From positions 1 through 36,918 of the IMG/VR virus record IMGVR_UViG_3300036772_000222: a DNA stretch of 36,918 nucleotides, one strand, 5' to 3'. Of this stretch, positions 16,027 to 24,398 are shown piece by piece. Made by a program: the position numbers and the translations under genes. Each line of letters opens with the position of its first letter. Position 1 is the first letter of the stretch. This DNA comes from a virus. A model generated the notes under the pieces. The model was not told where the DNA came from and ran no database searches. It saw only the letters and a list, made by a program, of their open reading frames with translations.

Positions 16027-17137
16027 GGTTTTCTCCTGCGTATTTCGCCACATCAGCCGGGTCAACACCCATCATGGAGCAGATGCCCACGTCAACATCG
16101 TCAGGCATATTATCGTCAGGCGTCGTGACAGAACGGGCTCCTGCAGGCGGCTTCCCGCCAGACTGGAGACTGTTCAGTGCGGCAATCGCCGGGGCTTTAT
16201 CGAGATGGGCCCTGAGTGCGGCTATGTCGCTGCGACCTAAATCTTTAGCCCAGTCTTCCAGTGCGGGGATGAGGCGGCCATCCGAGAGTGCCGCGACAAC
16301 CAGCGTGTCCACTTCGGCGTGTTGTTGTGTGCCCTGAAGCGCCACAATCTGAGCCTGTGTCTGGATCAACGCCTCCACTGGGACATATTTTGCAGGGTCG
16401 TAGGCTTTCGCACTCAGTTCAGCAATCCGGGTATCTTTGTCGGTGAGCAGCGTCAGCAGACCCTGGCTGGTCGCGGCAACGCCCTGGCCTCCGGAGACGG
16501 CATCGATGACTTTTTGTAGTTCAGCCTTAATCTCTTCCGCCGTCGAGGTGACCGGCAGGTTGAGCGTCCAGCGTAGTGAGCTGAGCAGGTCAGCCAGCAT
16601 TTCTTCATCCAAGGGGGTATCCTCCAGAACAGGTTGAGAAAGGCCCGCGATAAGGGATGCAGCAGCGACAGCTACCTCACCCAAATCATCGAGAGCCGGT
16701 AAATTGGTGAGCGCGACATTAATCAGCCCCAGCACCTCGCCGGTATTCGGGTTATAAGGAAACAGCGGCGAGACATAGCGGTACTCGCGGGCTTCAATCA
16801 TCGCCTGTGCGGCGGCCGTCCATTCCACATCGACCGCATACAACCCGTCGCCCTCACGCCATTCCAGGGTATGGAACCAGGCTGACGCCGGGGCAGGCTG
16901 TCCGTTAGATTTCGCCCGCAGTACCTGATGTTCATAGTCAAAGTGCAGATCGGTTTTACGGGTGCTGATGGTGGTAATGAGGTTTTGTGCCAGTGCAGCG
17001 TTCATCACCCAGGCTGCACATTCAGCGGGGCGGCTGTCACTGGAACGAAACTCACCGGCCGGGAAGATTTTCACTTCCCGGGATGCGCCGGTGGTGGCGG
17101 TGATTTCAAGTGTCAGTGCAGCAATTTGTGTTTTCAT
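16016..17137 (-). CDS. Head maturation protease and scaffold (Mu gp32, gpI; includes gpZ-like part)
   Basis: The 373-aa protein is the Mu I protein: KIFPAGEFRSSDSRP near residue 24, LHFDYEHQ around 64, and SPLFPYNPNTGEVLG around 143 are family blocks. The C-terminal half, from about residue 185, is helical and scaffold-like. In Mu an internal start yields the Z scaffold, and MLADLLSSLRWTLN near residue 180 could serve here. No Shine-Dalgarno precedes the first ATG, and the predicted transcription start falls on its A, suggesting a leaderless message. It overlaps the downstream capsid gene by 11 bp. Confidence 0.92.
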   Translation of the reverse strand: MKTQIAALTLEITATTGASREVKIFPAGEFRSSDSRPAECAAWVMNAALAQNLITTISTRKTDLHFDYEHQVLRAKSNGQPAPASAWFHTLEWREGDGLYAVDVEWTAAAQAMIEAREYRYVSPLFPYNPNTGEVLGLINVALTNLPALDDLGEVAVAAASLIAGLSQPVLEDTPLDEEMLADLLSSLRWTLNLPVTSTAEEIKAELQKVIDAVSGGQGVAATSQGLLTLLTDKDTRIAELSAKAYDPAKYVPVEALIQTQAQIVALQGTQQHAEVDTLVVAALSDGRLIPALEDWAKDLGRSDIAALRAHLDKAPAIAALNSLQSGGKPPAGARSVTTPDDNMPDDVDVGICSMMGVDPADVAKYAGENHGS

Positions 17138-17143
17138 GACCGC

Positions 17144-17186
17144 AGCGTAACGCCACGGGAATACCCGTTACAGATGAGGGGGTTCA
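17144..17186 (-). promoter_or_regulatory. Predicted activator-dependent late promoter upstream of gene I (PI-like)
   Basis: On the minus strand, the dyad TGAACCCCCTCA (17175-17186) is followed after exactly 25 bp by the -10-like box TACGCT (17144-17149). The flanks GCTGAAC and TCATCTGT match the lysis and gp46 copies. The DNA between operator and -10 contains the hairpin ACGGG-TATT-CCCGT. The predicted start is about 17137. The whole gap between gene I and the G gene (17138-17355, 218 bp) contains this promoter and a terminator but no gene. Confidence 0.72.
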
Positions 17187-17314
17187 GCAGTAAGTTGAGG
17201 ATATGCAGTGAGGCGGGCAGGAACGCACGAAGTAAACATCATCAGGAAGGCATTTAAACACCCTTTAAAAATCGCGCAACGGGGTGTGGTCGTGGCAGTG
17301 TGACACAAAAACAT

Positions 17315-17347
17315 AAAAACGCGCCACGGGCTTCTGAGCGCGTTTTT
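17315..17347. terminator. Rho-independent terminator after the G gene
   Basis: Arms AAAAACGCGC (17315-17324) and GCGCGTTTTT (17338-17347) form a stem with a U-tract on either strand. It lies 9 bp beyond the stop of the virion morphogenesis gene and would end the lysis/terminase/portal transcript before the separate promoter for gene I. Confidence 0.8.
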
Positions 17348-17355
17348 AACCATCG

Positions 17356-17895
17356 TCACTCCGTGAGCGATTTAAGGTAGGTCAGCGTCGTGTATTCCAG
17401 TGTGGTGATATCGGTGTCAGCAAGCGTCAGGAATGGACGGGCGGGCATTGTGATGGTGTACTCCGGCAGGGTATGCCACTCGCTGTAGTTGGCGCGGGAT
17501 TTTTTCACAAACCGGTTACCCACCTGTCCATTCTTGCCCTGACGGTAATATGCCTGCTGACTACGCGAAGGGATGGTGATAGTGCCACCTTCCTGGTGAA
17601 TGGCCGCATATTTCACGTTCGTCCCCACCAGTGCCACCGTGTTACTGCTCCAGGGAACAATGCTGCTGGCGAGCCGTCCGGATTTCTGAAGGATTTTTCC
17701 CCCTTTGCGCCGCCGGGCATACGACGGACTCCAGCCAAGCCAGGCGGGGCGACCTTCCTGTTTAAAGTTCTCTTCGACCGCATCGGCCATATCCGCCGCC
17801 AGCGCTTTCATCAGGGGGCGGCGGTCTTTGAGACCGCGAATGAGCGCCATCATGCTGTCTTCGAGGGCCCGGGTGTCCACCTTCAGCTTTATCAC
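17356..17895 (-). CDS. Virion morphogenesis protein (Mu gp31, gpG)
   Basis: The protein is about 179 aa with GTG start at 17895 (VIKLKVDTRALEDS). This start is preferred because it lies just after the stop of the F gene, whereas the longer ATG frame would intrude about 50 bp into F. The family blocks LGWSPSYARRRKGGKILQKSG, a central AAIHQEGG, and MPARPFLTL near the C-terminus mark it as the phage virion morphogenesis/gpG family. It is needed for head and tail joining in Mu. A terminator follows directly, making it the last gene of the transcript from the lysis promoter. Confidence 0.88.
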   Translation of the reverse strand: MIKLKVDTRALEDSMMALIRGLKDRRPLMKALAADMADAVEENFKQEGRPAWLGWSPSYARRRKGGKILQKSGRLASSIVPWSSNTVALVGTNVKYAAIHQEGGTITIPSRSQQAYYRQGKNGQVGNRFVKKSRANYSEWHTLPEYTITMPARPFLTLADTDITTLEYTTLTYLKSLTE

Positions 17896-17896
17896 G

Positions 17897-19069
17897 TTAT
17901 GCCGCCTGTCGAGTTGTCGTGCGCAGCAGCTGCACCAGTTCGCCATCCTTCACGATGGCCACAATCTGCTCACCGTCCCGATGGATAAGATAACGCACAC
18001 CCTGAGCCGTGACCGTCACCCGCTCCGGTGACTCAATAGCCTGCTGAGCCAGCAGATAATCCGCTGCTGTCACACCGCTTGTCGCCAGCGTCTGCATCAC
18101 CGGTGCGGAAACCGTGACGGTCTGCTGTGCTATGGGCTCCGGGGTGGTGACCGGTGCCAGCACAGCCACCGGCCAGCGCTGTGCCGGTACAGGTTGCGCC
18201 GTAATGGCCGTGGCCTGCGAGAAACCGCGCAAAAAATCCGGCCCGGTCAGTGAGCCGGTGACATACTGGCGGGCCGCCGTCGTCGGGTATTTGTCGAGGT
18301 CTGGTTGCCAGGCCACTTCGCCCGGGTTAATGCCAAAGCCCGGATCGGGTAAAAACAGCGTACCGGTTTTGGGATCGCGAAAACCGGTTGCCGGACGGGT
18401 CTGGCCGGGAATGCCGTATTCCTGATTGATGGTTTCCAGCCATCCCTCACTGCTTTCAAGGCCAATAGCGTGTCCGTCGAGCTGAACCTGGTTGAGTGCG
18501 CGAACGCGGCACCGGCAGCGGTAACCATTGGGCGGAAAGATAACCGCCCATATCGGATCATCCCAGCGAAAGACGCGCCCGTTCAGTGCGGCATGTGCCG
18601 GACGGGTGCGATTGTCCATGACCGCCACATACTCCCAGTACGGTCGGGTATCCACGTTCTCACGCAGTGACTTCCAGCGCCCGGCCATATAAGACGACTG
18701 CATATTCGTCCGGAAAATCGTCTCCAGCCGACGTGGAAGCAACTGCTTACCCTGCAATTCGCCGGTCTGCGGCGAGGCGACCAGCGCGTTCCCCAGCCAG
18801 CCTTTTTGCGCCAGCACCGGCAGCAGGCGACGGGCAAAATCAGTCTCTGTCCCGCCGTCGTGCAGCATCGCTGTCTGAGCCGCGCGGATGTCCTGCAGGA
18901 TATCGAGCTTCAGAACCCCGGCGACCGTAAAACTGCGGGCGTGAGCCTGGGCTTCCACATCGTGCCAGTTAAAGCCCATGACGTAGCCCTTGCGCTCAAA
19001 GTACGCAATGGCTTCCGCAGGCGGCAGCCCGATAGCATACGACAGGTCTACTGCTTCAGGTGTTGCCAT
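17897..19069 (-). CDS. Minor head/morphogenesis protein (Mu gp30, gpF)
   Basis: The 390-aa protein belongs to the SPP1 gp7/Mu F family of minor head proteins. It has the N-terminal YAIGLPPAEAIAYFERKGY, a central RLETIFRTNMQSSYMAGRW, and a RPAHAALNGRVFRWDDPIW block followed by FPPNGYRCRCRVR, which are the defining motifs. The protein associates with the portal and is ejected or acts in DNA packaging. The C-terminal 100 residues are more variable. Its start overlaps the portal stop by 14 bp. Confidence 0.93.
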   Translation of the reverse strand: MATPEAVDLSYAIGLPPAEAIAYFERKGYVMGFNWHDVEAQAHARSFTVAGVLKLDILQDIRAAQTAMLHDGGTETDFARRLLPVLAQKGWLGNALVASPQTGELQGKQLLPRRLETIFRTNMQSSYMAGRWKSLRENVDTRPYWEYVAVMDNRTRPAHAALNGRVFRWDDPIWAVIFPPNGYRCRCRVRALNQVQLDGHAIGLESSEGWLETINQEYGIPGQTRPATGFRDPKTGTLFLPDPGFGINPGEVAWQPDLDKYPTTAARQYVTGSLTGPDFLRGFSQATAITAQPVPAQRWPVAVLAPVTTPEPIAQQTVTVSAPVMQTLATSGVTAADYLLAQQAIESPERVTVTAQGVRYLIHRDGEQIVAIVKDGELVQLLRTTTRQAA

Positions 19070-20642
19070 TCAGACGCCCCCAAACGTCGGCCACGAACAG
19101 GGCCTGCCCGACCAGACCACGCAGCGCATTATCATCCAGAAGAGGGAAACTGGCGGCCACTATCTCCGTTGCCTCGTCAGGGGTTTTACCCTGAGAAAGC
19201 GCCGCCACCATCGGTGCCATCAGCTTTTCCATCGCGGTACTGACGGTATCGACGGACGGGGCGGTATCATCCAGGCTTAACTGCGCAGGATCGTCATCAT
19301 GGCCTGCGTCAGTTTGTTGACTGAGGGCGGCGATCCGCTGTATGGCCAGCGTACTGAGTGCCTGTGTGGCGGTGACGCCAGTCTGTTTTATGGGCTTCAG
19401 CACGGCGTCACCCTTTGCGGCCACCGGAATACCCGACTTCTCGTGCAGCCAGGCGACCGGGATCGTGTCCATGCCCAGTTCGTTCACCATCACCGACACT
19501 GCGGTCGTCAGTGGAGTCAAATCCACCACCTCCCGGGTATCAAACATCAGACGCGGCAGGCGACGGCGACTGACATTGCTGTAGCCGTTGAGGGTCAGCA
19601 GCATAAAAATAAGCTGGCGGAAGGCTCCCTCGATCTGGCGGGCATCGGCTGTCATCAGGTCATGGCGGACTTCGTTATGCACATTCCCCAGGGCATTCGT
19701 CGAGGTTTTCCCGTCAGCCTGAGTGGTCAGTGTGCCACCGAGTATTACCTTGGATTCCGTCAGCTCCGCCCAGCGGATCATCTGCGTGAAGGGATCACTG
19801 CCGCCACTGGCGGCATTCTCAAACTTGATGTCCGTTCCTTGCGGGAGAACGGCAACCGCTTCATGACCGAGGCGTACCAGCATCGCCAGAATGCGGTCGC
19901 GTTCTTCGTCAGTGGTGCCAGCGGCATAGGTGGCAATACGGGCAGGCAGACCGTAAATTTCCAGGAACTCTGCCCAGTCACGCAGGGCATAGTTTTTAAA
20001 CAGATAGGGCCAGACCAGTACGCGGTAAATCCCACTGGTGGCCACGAAGCCGGAGCGGGCATTGTGACGATGTACCAGCCAGCCGAACGGCCAGAGCTCG
20101 CTGCCCTCCATCGAACCGTCATTGAGCCGGAGCTGATCGCCTTTTTCCGGCAGTGTGGAGAACCAGTAATGCGGTCGAAGATGGAGCGACCGGGGCAACC
20201 AGATTTTTTCACTGAGCTCCCAGTCGATTTCCTGGCAACTGAAACCGTGGCCAACGGCGTCCATCAGATTGAGGATGACATCCTCCATTTCCGGGATACT
20301 GCTGAACCAGTCCTGCACAGCGGCGGTCATATTCTTTTCGTCTGCCGTGGCATTCAGGGGCGGCACTATCGACCAGGACAGCGTCAGTAGCGCATTTTTG
20401 CGCTTGTTCATCTCGGCAAAGATATGGCCGTCGCGCTCCTGCATATCCGCGAATAAATGCGCCTGGGCGCTGAGGTCACCCTGTTCCGCCGCCTGAAGAA
20501 TACGGGGCATCTTACGAATATTGAGCCCGAGTGACGGGTGTTCAGGGTATAAACGCTGAATATCAGCCTGTGCGACAGTCTGCGGGGTTTTGAGGGCATC
20601 CCGCACCAGCGGGTTACCGTGAATATCAACAAGAGTGGCCAT
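19056..20642 (-). CDS. Portal protein (Mu gp29, DUF935)
   Basis: The 528-aa protein is a DUF935 portal. Recognised blocks are KRKNALLTLSWSIVPP, DWELSEKIWLPRSLHLRPHY, FLEIYGLPARIATY and a C-terminal helical arm. Portals form the dodecameric DNA channel at one capsid vertex and bind the terminase. The length is near the 512 aa of Mu gp29. The gene follows the large terminase by 6 bp, and the order TerL, portal, F, G is that of Mu. The ATG at 20642 is followed by MATLVDIHGNPL, a typical family start. Confidence 0.95.
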   Translation of the reverse strand: MATLVDIHGNPLVRDALKTPQTVAQADIQRLYPEHPSLGLNIRKMPRILQAAEQGDLSAQAHLFADMQERDGHIFAEMNKRKNALLTLSWSIVPPLNATADEKNMTAAVQDWFSSIPEMEDVILNLMDAVGHGFSCQEIDWELSEKIWLPRSLHLRPHYWFSTLPEKGDQLRLNDGSMEGSELWPFGWLVHRHNARSGFVATSGIYRVLVWPYLFKNYALRDWAEFLEIYGLPARIATYAAGTTDEERDRILAMLVRLGHEAVAVLPQGTDIKFENAASGGSDPFTQMIRWAELTESKVILGGTLTTQADGKTSTNALGNVHNEVRHDLMTADARQIEGAFRQLIFMLLTLNGYSNVSRRRLPRLMFDTREVVDLTPLTTAVSVMVNELGMDTIPVAWLHEKSGIPVAAKGDAVLKPIKQTGVTATQALSTLAIQRIAALSQQTDAGHDDDPAQLSLDDTAPSVDTVSTAMEKLMAPMVAALSQGKTPDEATEIVAASFPLLDDNALRGLVGQALFVADVWGRLNGNT

Positions 20643-20648
20643 AGTTCC

Positions 20649-22283
20649 TCACCATGCACCCGACCCGAACCGGCTGTCTTCATTGTGCCGGGGGACGGTA
20701 TAACACTGAAACGGGGCGCTGCGCGACACGGCAAGCGACCAGAGCATATGTAAACAATCCGGGCCGTCATCGTGATCGGCTTTCGGAAAATGACGCAGCT
20801 GATCAATCAACGTCTGCTGGCTGTTATGCAGCAGGATCAGATGGTTCTTCATGTGGGGCTGCAGGGACTCAATACGCAGCAGTTTGTCGGTCGAAGGGGT
20901 GACAGCCACAGCAGGCACCGGGACGCCCAGTATGGCCGAGCGTTTCACCAGTTCGGTGCGTAAAAACTCCTGGAACTGCACCGACTCAATAGCCCAGGCC
21001 AGGCAGCCATATTGTCGCTGAAACTCAATAATATCCGAGATGATAAGGTCGGGAACGCGCTTGCGGATGGCGGCTTCCACCACGTTCAGTACGCCGGTAA
21101 AGCGGTTAAATCCGCCCACCAGAATAGCGGACGGGTCGCGCCGTTTGCCGAATTTCCCGAGACTCGGGTCACAGGCACCGTAGAAAATCCACTCGGCCAG
21201 CCGGTTAACCCAGAAGTGAATACACCCGGTAAAGATAGCGCCATCACCACTGACGGGGTCGTTCTGGTATTCGCTGTCGAAGGTGTCGTGCCCGTCACGT
21301 ACACGGATTTGCATCAACGCCAGCAACGGTCGGGCCGCCCAGGAGACGACGGAACCTTCGAGCATCGCAGCCTCATTCTCAAGATAAAACTGCGCCGCCG
21401 CGTCAGGCTCTTTATTGACGATGTACGCTTCCCACGTATCCCACAGCGACATGTGCAGTGGCCAGCGCAGGACGGATTTAAACCGGTGTGTGCGCCACAT
21501 CGGATTGTTGAGGGTTCGGGACAGCACCGAGTCATAATGCAGGATGGTGCCGATATAGATAATGTCGAGCTTGCCTCCGGCTTCCCCCAGCGGCATGACG
21601 GTTTTTTTCAACCATCTGTCGAGTTTGTCACGTTGCTCAGGGTTGGCCACGTTCTCGTCGTTCTCGATATCATCCAGGATAACCAGGTCAGGACGATACG
21701 CACCGTGACGCAGACCACGCAGTTTTTTCCCGCTCCCGGCTACGGTCACCTTGATGTTATTACGGGTCACGATGGTGCCCATCTGCCAGGTCCGACCCTG
21801 CCCGCAAATATCGGGATAATCGTTCTTTAAACGGGGGTTAAACTCCAGTTCCGCCTTGATGGCTTCCAGCATCGGATACGACTGCTCGATGGAATCCATA
21901 ATGATGACAGGGTAATGCTTGAGCGCCCGGATGATGCACCACAGCGTAAACAGCTGGCTCACCAGCGTGGACTTGGCTTCACCACGCGGAGCGGCTATCG
22001 CATCATTCTGGCTCTGGGGGCTGGCTACTATCTCTGGCAGACGGGCAAACAGGCAGTGATGCAACTCACTACGCGAGGCGTGACGGATATAGTGCGGAAA
22101 ATAGGTGGCGACAAAATAGTCATAGCCGTCTTTTACATGTGCCACCTGGTCACGCCGGGCCTGCGCGGCCGTTTCGTCCACCGCAAATCCCAGACACTCG
22201 GCCTCAATGGTCTGGCGCAGACTGGCGATATACCACTGCAAGGATGCCCGAAATTCTTTACGGGAGAATTTTTCACCGCTCAC
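20649..22283 (-). CDS. Terminase large subunit (Mu gp28)
   Basis: This is the DNA-packaging motor: an N-terminal ATPase with Walker A-like APRGEAKST (about residues 98-106) and Walker B LVILDDIEND (about 200), and a C-terminal RNase H-like nuclease starting near YGACDPSLG. The GTG at 22283 is preferred as start because AAAGGA sits 6-7 bases upstream, giving about 544 aa against 551 in Mu gp28. An ATG at 22379 would overlap the methyltransferase gene by about 70 bp. The Walker A is a variant (RGEAKST), as in other Mu-type terminases. Confidence 0.93.
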   Translation of the reverse strand: MSGEKFSRKEFRASLQWYIASLRQTIEAECLGFAVDETAAQARRDQVAHVKDGYDYFVATYFPHYIRHASRSELHHCLFARLPEIVASPQSQNDAIAAPRGEAKSTLVSQLFTLWCIIRALKHYPVIIMDSIEQSYPMLEAIKAELEFNPRLKNDYPDICGQGRTWQMGTIVTRNNIKVTVAGSGKKLRGLRHGAYRPDLVILDDIENDENVANPEQRDKLDRWLKKTVMPLGEAGGKLDIIYIGTILHYDSVLSRTLNNPMWRTHRFKSVLRWPLHMSLWDTWEAYIVNKEPDAAAQFYLENEAAMLEGSVVSWAARPLLALMQIRVRDGHDTFDSEYQNDPVSGDGAIFTGCIHFWVNRLAEWIFYGACDPSLGKFGKRRDPSAILVGGFNRFTGVLNVVEAAIRKRVPDLIISDIIEFQRQYGCLAWAIESVQFQEFLRTELVKRSAILGVPVPAVAVTPSTDKLLRIESLQPHMKNHLILLHNSQQTLIDQLRHFPKADHDDGPDCLHMLWSLAVSRSAPFQCYTVPRHNEDSRFGSGAW

Positions 22284-22308
22284 AACATATCCTTTCTGGT
22301 CAATCAGG

Positions 22309-23043
22309 TTAATGTCCTGTCGCCAGTGCCCGTTCGATACGGGCGCAGGCGATATCAAAATACACGGGTGACTGCTCAATCCCGGTGAAACTGCCGCCGT
22401 TCTTCAACACCGGCAACGCGGTTGTTCCGCTCCCCATAAAGGGATCGAGTACCCGACAGGGTGTCGGCAACGGCTTGATCAACATATCCATCACCTCCAC
22501 AGGTTTGCCTGTCATGTGCAGCTTCAGTGCAGGGTTGACCCGTTGTGTGATGAGACCCGGCCACGGGCCACCGTGAGCGCACTTAGGCAGCGGGCCAATG
22601 CTGCCCCAGATAACGTATTCGCACTGATGCCGGAAATAACCGGTATGAGGTGCACGACTGGACGCGGTTTTATCCCAGGGAATGATGCCCCGCCACAACA
22701 CCCCACCGCCCTGAAGACTGTCTGTGGTGGCGGGTAACTGTCGCCAGTCGGAAAAAATCATGACGTAGCCACCCGGTACGACGAGCCGCGCGGCCTGTCC
22801 AATCCACAGCATCGACCAGTACGCCCACGAACGGGCATCCCGGTTATCCCCGCCAAACTCCGCATACGGGCCGGTCACGGCATATTTATTCCCGGGGGCC
22901 TGCATTCTGGCGGAAGCATGTAACCCGCCACTGCTGTAAGGCGGGTCGGTGATAAGGGCATCAAACCCCGGTGACAACGTGGGTAAAATCTCCAGTGCAT
23001 CACCGCAATACAAGGTTGCCTGACCAATCTGCTGCTTTTGCAT
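22309..23043 (-). CDS. Site-specific DNA methyltransferase (DPPY, beta class)
   Basis: The 244-aa protein has the catalytic DPPY motif at residues 33-36 and the S-adenosylmethionine-binding DPFMGSGT at 200-207. The order catalytic motif, then target recognition, then SAM motif marks the beta class, and DPPY points to N6-adenine, though N4-cytosine cannot be ruled out. No restriction endonuclease lies nearby, so it is an orphan phage enzyme, probably protecting phage DNA from host restriction, as Mom does by another chemistry in Mu. It sits between the small and large terminase genes, which suggests late expression just before packaging. The target site is unknown. Confidence 0.92.
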   Translation of the reverse strand: MQKQQIGQATLYCGDALEILPTLSPGFDALITDPPYSSGGLHASARMQAPGNKYAVTGPYAEFGGDNRDARSWAYWSMLWIGQAARLVVPGGYVMIFSDWRQLPATTDSLQGGGVLWRGIIPWDKTASSRAPHTGYFRHQCEYVIWGSIGPLPKCAHGGPWPGLITQRVNPALKLHMTGKPVEVMDMLIKPLPTPCRVLDPFMGSGTTALPVLKNGGSFTGIEQSPVYFDIACARIERALATGH

Positions 23044-23058
23044 GTCACCCCCGGACGG

Positions 23059-23256
23059 TTATTTTTCGTGCGCCAGTGAAAACTCCAGAAACGCTATCAA
23101 CACCCCGACGACGGCTTCTCCTCTGGTCGATGAAAACAGCTCGACCACCTGTTGACGTGCTGATTCAGTCACCCGTTGTTCCTCTGGCGTCGCTGAGACT
23201 ACCGCCCCCCGGAGCTGGTAAAGCAGCGCCTGCATTTCCTGTTTATCCGACAACAT
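23059..23256 (-). CDS. Small hypothetical protein between terminase and methyltransferase
   Basis: The protein is about 65 aa from the ATG at 23256 (MLSDKQEMQALLYQLRG), which has a GAGAGG ribosome-binding site. An in-frame ATG 13 codons upstream lies inside the preceding gene. It is helical with a C-terminal hydrophobic stretch (AVVGVLIAFLEFSLA) that could be amphipathic or a weak membrane segment. No family is recognised. It overlaps the small terminase gene by 14 bp, so coupled translation is likely. Confidence 0.7.
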   Translation of the reverse strand: MLSDKQEMQALLYQLRGAVVSATPEEQRVTESARQQVVELFSSTRGEAVVGVLIAFLEFSLAHEK

Positions 23257-23743
23257 GTTCAAGCCTCTCACTGAAGGCTTCCAGCACCTCAACAAACACC
23301 GTGTTGTGTTGCGGGAAGCGTTGATTAATAAAATCGCCCAGCTCTTTGATAACCGTCAGTGCGGTAGCTAGTTCGCTGGTCTGTGGCAGTATTTTTTTGT
23401 TGGCGGAGGTAGCTTTGCTGAGTGCATCGCTGAGACTGGCCAGTAAATCCACCCGTTTCTCCGCTGACAGGCTGGTGTCGGTATTGAGCTTTTCCGTGGC
23501 TGTCTGAAACTGAATAATCAGGCTTATCAGCATCTCGCGCCCGGCTGCCTCCAGACTGCCGCCCGCCATCACCTGAGCGGCGCGGACACGATCCCAGTCA
23601 TCGCCTGCATCCTGTGCCTCTTTTTTCCACCGACGGGCTGTACCAAACGACACGGCCATCATGGCCGCCACCACCTCAAGGGACATCTGGTTAAACACAT
23701 AGGTGCGCCGTATCTTGTCGCGCATCTCTGGCGGGTACGCCAT
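23243..23743 (-). CDS. Terminase small subunit (Mu gp27, DUF1804)
   Basis: The 166-aa protein begins MAYPPEMRDKIRRTYVFNQM, followed by a helix-turn-helix (LEVVAAMMAVSFGTARRWKK, about residues 22-41), the DUF1804 signature. In Mu-like phages it recognises phage DNA for packaging. The C-terminal half is helical and probably makes the oligomer. About 64 bp separate it from the Rz1 gene upstream. Confidence 0.9.
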   Translation of the reverse strand: MAYPPEMRDKIRRTYVFNQMSLEVVAAMMAVSFGTARRWKKEAQDAGDDWDRVRAAQVMAGGSLEAAGREMLISLIIQFQTATEKLNTDTSLSAEKRVDLLASLSDALSKATSANKKILPQTSELATALTVIKELGDFINQRFPQHNTVFVEVLEAFSERLEHVVG

Positions 23744-23807
23744 ATTTCACTCCTTTAAACCGCGTTTAACCCCGGCCTGAATACTGTTTAAATTTGCCGC
23801 TATCGCC

Positions 23808-24140
23808 TTACGGGTTCTCACCATCAGGTAACAACCGACATTCAGGTGGTTGTGGCAGCGGATCATTCAGTGCCTCCACGGCCATGCGCGTCTGTTCAAT
23901 CTGACGAATGAGTGCCTTGTCACAGTTACTTTGCCGCAGCACTTCCAGCAGATCGGTGCTCCACAGCAGCGCCTCACCGTAGCTGAGTCTGCCCGGCGTG
24001 GCTCCCGGTAGTGGTGGCAGGCGCGACGCCGTCAGGTTCGCGGGCAGTGGCCGGTAAGGCACTGGCACGGGCGAAGGTGGTAAGTTTCCACACCCGGTCA
24101 GCAGCGCCATCAGGCACAAACTGACTGGCGCACGGCTCAT
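23808..24140 (-). CDS. Outer-membrane spanin lipoprotein (Rz1-like)
   Basis: The protein is about 110 aa from MSRAPVSLCLMALLTGCGNL, a lipoprotein signal with lipobox LTGC at residues 14-17. A Pro-rich stretch (PPSPVPVPYRPLP) follows, typical of Rz1. The start lies inside the Rz gene in another frame, giving the overlapping spanin arrangement. Most Rz1 proteins are shorter; the C-terminal 60 residues here are an extension with two cysteines. Together with Rz it would fuse the inner and outer membranes in the last step of lysis. Confidence 0.8.
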   Translation of the reverse strand: MSRAPVSLCLMALLTGCGNLPPSPVPVPYRPLPANLTASRLPPLPGATPGRLSYGEALLWSTDLLEVLRQSNCDKALIRQIEQTRMAVEALNDPLPQPPECRLLPDGENP

Positions 24141-24393
24141 GAATAATTTTTTCACGGATTTCAATTTTCGTTTTCCCCTGTTGCACATCACCGCGCTGGC
24201 TGCTGACAAGCCCGGTCTGGCTGATCCCCAGCTCGATACGATCCTGCTGTAGTTGACGTTTCAGCGCCTTGCTCAGTCCGTCTCGTTCGGTCGTCAGACG
24301 GGTGACGTCTGCCTTCGCGTCCCCCAGTTCGTGCCAGAGCAACAGCAAAGCCCCACCCAGCACAGCATAGAGAACAAGGATGTATTTGTTCAT
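23974..24393 (-). CDS. Inner-membrane spanin (Rz-like)
   Basis: The protein is about 139 aa from MNKYILVLYAVLGGALLLLW, an N-terminal membrane anchor (residues about 4-20) followed by a periplasmic coiled coil (KADVTRLTTERDGLSKALKR). This is the i-spanin layout. The longer in-frame ATG at 24474 lies inside the lysozyme gene and is rejected. The gene starts 5 bp after the lysozyme stop. Its last 170 bp or so overlap the Rz1 gene in another frame. Confidence 0.8.
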   Translation of the reverse strand: MNKYILVLYAVLGGALLLLWHELGDAKADVTRLTTERDGLSKALKRQLQQDRIELGISQTGLVSSQRGDVQQGKTKIEIREKIIHEPCASQFVPDGAADRVWKLTTFARASALPATAREPDGVAPATTTGSHAGQTQLR

Positions 24394-24398
24394 CCGGC

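Noticed and set aside
19299-20390. 363-codon open frame on the plus strand
   Set aside because: It lies opposite the portal gene; GC-rich codon use creates long shadow frames, and the peptide has no domain-like pattern.
21012-21830. 272-codon open frame on the plus strand
   Set aside because: It is antisense to the large terminase, which is well supported by Walker motifs.
22284-22379. Longer start for the large terminase
   Set aside because: It overlaps the methyltransferase end by about 70 bp, while the GTG at 22283 has a good ribosome site and gives a length close to Mu gp28.
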